DNA of 6,813 nt from the NCBI GenBank assembly GCA_001805125.1, contig MHEF01000064.1:34618-41430 (forward strand), written 5' to 3'. The DNA comes from Nitrospirae bacterium RBG_13_39_12. GTDB taxonomy: Bacteria; Nitrospirota; Thermodesulfovibrionia; Thermodesulfovibrionales; SM23-35. The position numbers were made by a program, and so were the translations under genes. The number at the start of each line of letters is the position of its first letter. Position 1 is the stretch's first letter. Below are positions 5,042 to 6,813 of this stretch, one piece after another. The notes beneath the pieces were generated by a model. The model worked only from the letters and a program-made list of their open reading frames with translations, was not told the origin of the DNA and searched no databases.

Positions 5042-6466
5042 CTATTTTGATATTTCTTTAGTATATATGACAATCTGATCACGTCCTTTGTTCTTAGCTG
5101 CGAACAAGGCGTCATCAGCAAAGTTGATGAGTTCATCCGGGGTTTTTATTTTTTTAGTAGAAAGACAGGCTATCCCTATGCTCACAGTAACCACATCTCC
5201 CTCGTCAATGCCCATAAACTGGTGTTCCTTTACTGTTTTCATGACCAGTTCTGCCTTATCTTTGGCACCTTTCAAGTTTGTCTGTGGTAAAAGCAATATA
5301 AACTCTTCACCGCCATATCTTGCAAAGATATCTGACTTTCTGACTCTTCCCCTGACAAGTTGTGAAAATTCTCTAAGTACGATATCGCCGATCCGGTGCC
5401 CGTAGGTATCATTTATCCTTTTGAAGTGATCTATATCGAGCATCATGCAACTTAACGGAAAATTATACCTTACCGCCCTGCTGAACTCCTCATCAAGTCT
5501 ATTGTAGAAATATCTGATATTATATATTCCTGTAAGGTAATCAACTACAGCAAGTCGTTCAAACTTTGTCTTCTCTTTTTCAAGCCTGTCGTAAAGAACG
5601 GCATTATAGAAGGCATTCGCTGATGCATTTGCAATAGAAGTACAAATCTTTATCTCTCTTTTTGTAAATTTGCGTTCTATGCTTGTGGTTCTCAGCAATA
5701 AAGTCCCTATAACCTCATCGCGAAAAATCATGGGGATTACTAAAATCGATCGAACAGCCAGCGGAGCTATGATATCTCTTACATCTTTCATTAAAGGATC
5801 CTTTAATGCATCTTTTATAATTACCGGCTTTCTGAGGGTAACAGCCCTTTCTATTTCAGGATACTTCGTCAGGTCAAGTTTTATCTTTTTAATCTCGGGA
5901 TCGTCACTTGCAGATATGATATATGCGTGTTTTTGTTCTTCAACTCCGATGCTTATGACAGAACATCTTGCTACCTTCATCATCTCTGATATCTTCTTCA
6001 CGAAAATGTAGATTACCTCTTTCGGGTTGAGGGTTGATGAAATAAAGTATGTAAACTCTATAAGGGCATCGAGATCTTTTTTTTGAGTATAAAGATTTTC
6101 GAACCAGCTTTTTCTCTCAATAGCAAGCCTGAGTTTATGTTCAAGGTCTTCCTTATGAAATGGAGTGATCAGATAATATTCAGCATCAGATCTAACTACA
6201 GAACGAATGCCACCCGTAATGTTGCCGGATATTAGCGCTATTACAGGACATCCAACATCTGAAGGGTTCACCTGCTCAAGCCCATCCGGGCTGTTAATAA
6301 TCAAAACATCCGGCTTTTTGTCTTCAAGTTCCCTCTTAAAATCTTTCTTGTTGCCTTTTATAAAATAGGCTGAATAATCATTCCTTCCCTTAAAGAATGA
6401 CCTCAGAAATTTAAGGGTATCTTCATCTTCTTCAAAAATTAATACATTTTTCTTTATCTTCTTCAT
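5042..6466 (-). CDS. Pseudo-receiver-GAF-GGDEF diguanylate cyclase
   Basis: A soluble 474-residue protein predicted to make cyclic di-GMP from two GTP. Residues 1-118 are a response-regulator receiver fold (VLIFEEDED at the N-terminus). The phospho-acceptor position is Asn (N58 in DVLIINSPDG), and the conserved Lys before Pro-Phe is Thr (ITPF, 100-103), so normal phosphorylation is not expected. A GAF sensor domain spans about 135-285, followed by a short charged signalling helix (about 290-305). The GGDEF domain (about 305-470) has the DYLTGIYN entry, LDIDHFKRIND (343-353) and GGEEF at 385-389, an active variant. An RKSD inhibitory-site motif (376-379) lies five residues before GGEEF, so feedback inhibition by c-di-GMP is likely. 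No membrane segment or signal peptide is seen. The ATG lacks an obvious Shine-Dalgarno. It lies 64 bp after polX and 3 nt before the tRNA nucleotidyltransferase gene. Confidence 0.93.
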   Translation of the reverse strand: MKKIKKNVLIFEEDEDTLKFLRSFFKGRNDYSAYFIKGNKKDFKRELEDKKPDVLIINSPDGLEQVNPSDVGCPVIALISGNITGGIRSVVRSDAEYYLITPFHKEDLEHKLRLAIERKSWFENLYTQKKDLDALIEFTYFISSTLNPKEVIYIFVKKISEMMKVARCSVISIGVEEQKHAYIISASDDPEIKKIKLDLTKYPEIERAVTLRKPVIIKDALKDPLMKDVRDIIAPLAVRSILVIPMIFRDEVIGTLLLRTTSIERKFTKREIKICTSIANASANAFYNAVLYDRLEKEKTKFERLAVVDYLTGIYNIRYFYNRLDEEFSRAVRYNFPLSCMMLDIDHFKRINDTYGHRIGDIVLREFSQLVRGRVRKSDIFARYGGEEFILLLPQTNLKGAKDKAELVMKTVKEHQFMGIDEGDVVTVSIGIACLSTKKIKTPDELINFADDALFAAKNKGRDQIVIYTKEISK

Positions 6467-6501
6467 ATGAAATTATTACAGATTCATTTAATATTGTCTA
6501 A

Positions 6502-6530
6502 TTAATATTGACTGAATATTCTCTTGACAA
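6502..6530 (-). promoter_or_regulatory. Candidate promoter upstream of the GGDEF gene
   Basis: On the minus strand TTGTCA (6530-6525) and TATTAA (6507-6502) are 17 bp apart, in the short spacer after the polX stop codon. Matches are 5 of 6 and 4 of 6 to consensus. Transcription would start near 6495, giving a leader of about 30 nt. The spacer is nearly all A and T, so a chance match is possible and read-through from polX is the alternative. Confidence 0.45.
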
Positions 6531-6813
6531 TCATGCTTTAAGCCTTTTTCTCTTCAATGCCTTAATGAGAGCATCATAATTCATTGTATTCAAGATATCT
6601 TTCTTCTCAAGCCATCCACGCTTTGCTATAGAAACCCCGTAAGACATATATTCGAACTGGCTTGTTATATGTGTATCAGTACTAATTACTATCGGCACCC
6701 CCATTTCTTTTGCCATCTTTGCATATAAATCATTCAAATCAAGCCTCAGGGGATAAGCATTTATCTCGATTGCCGTACCTGTCTCCCTGGCTACTTTGAG
6801 AATCTCATTCATA
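6531..6813 (-). CDS. polX: DNA polymerase X family protein, C-terminal part of PHP domain, 5' end cut by window edge
   Basis: Only about the last 94 codons are present; the frame continues beyond the right edge, and the Met near the edge is almost certainly internal. The fragment matches the end of the PHP phosphoesterase domain of bacterial PolX enzymes: AIEINAYPLRLDLND, the metal-binding STDTH (Asp and His ligands), then YGVSIAKRGWLEKKDILNT and a basic tail. In full-length PolX an N-terminal DNA polymerase domain for gap filling in base-excision repair is joined to this PHP domain, which supplies 3'-5' exonuclease and 3'-end-cleaning activity. A free-standing PHP protein of related sequence cannot be excluded without the N-terminus. 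It lies just upstream of, and on the same strand as, the GGDEF gene. Confidence 0.85.
   Translation of the reverse strand, partial: MNEILKVARETGTAIEINAYPLRLDLNDLYAKMAKEMGVPIVISTDTHITSQFEYMSYGVSIAKRGWLEKKDILNTMNYDALIKALKRKRLKA

Noticed and set aside
5088..6011. Two plus-strand open frames opposite the GGDEF/GAF gene
   Set aside because: Antisense frames of a gene with all GGDEF motifs intact; no promoter or ribosome site on the plus strand.

Overview
The window looks like an ordinary chromosomal segment of an AT-rich Gram-negative-type bacterium. The gene set (MraZ/RsmH pair, HU, an 870-residue DHH-CBS-tRNA nucleotidyltransferase fusion, GAF-GGDEF regulator, bacterial PolX with a PHP domain) and the protein style would fit Nitrospirota (Thermodesulfovibrio-like) or a deltaproteobacterial-type lineage. 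That placement is inferred from memory of gene families, not from a search. No transposase, phage gene, CRISPR array, rRNA or tRNA gene is visible.

Layout. On the minus strand at the left end, mraZ (641-1093) is followed by a truncated rsmH (runs off the left edge). They are the first two genes of a division/cell-wall (dcw) cluster, driven by a near-consensus sigma-70 promoter. Its start region carries three 10-bp-spaced GTGG repeats that look like a MraZ operator. Next comes a gene-free, very AT-rich divergent spacer of about 600 bp (1127-1728). It holds a 191-bp element (1307-1497): a long imperfect inverted repeat that encloses three further hairpins. On the plus strand, an HU-family gene (1729-2001) ends in a textbook terminator, and a small thiamine-binding (MTH1187/YkoF) family gene follows (2115-2420). 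This converges, with only 5 bp between stop codons, on a minus-strand block that reads, in transcription order, polX (C-terminal fragment, runs off the right edge), a pseudo-receiver-GAF-GGDEF diguanylate cyclase (5042-6466), and the DHH-CBS-tRNA nucleotidyltransferase (2426-5038). The last two are separated by 3 nt and the second has no visible ribosome binding site, so they are probably translationally coupled.

How the parts may work together. MraZ should repress its own promoter and so set the level of the downstream dcw genes. HU is an independently transcribed, terminated unit. The cyclase and the tRNA-end enzyme form a two-gene unit in which a c-di-GMP synthase is co-made with a tRNA 3'-end enzyme carrying a DHH phosphoesterase and a CBS sensor module. 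The most unusual items are the cloverleaf-like intergenic element, whose non-Watson-Crick positions suit a plus-strand RNA fold, the receiver domain lacking its phospho-acceptor Asp and conserved Lys, and the missing conventional start codon of rsmH.
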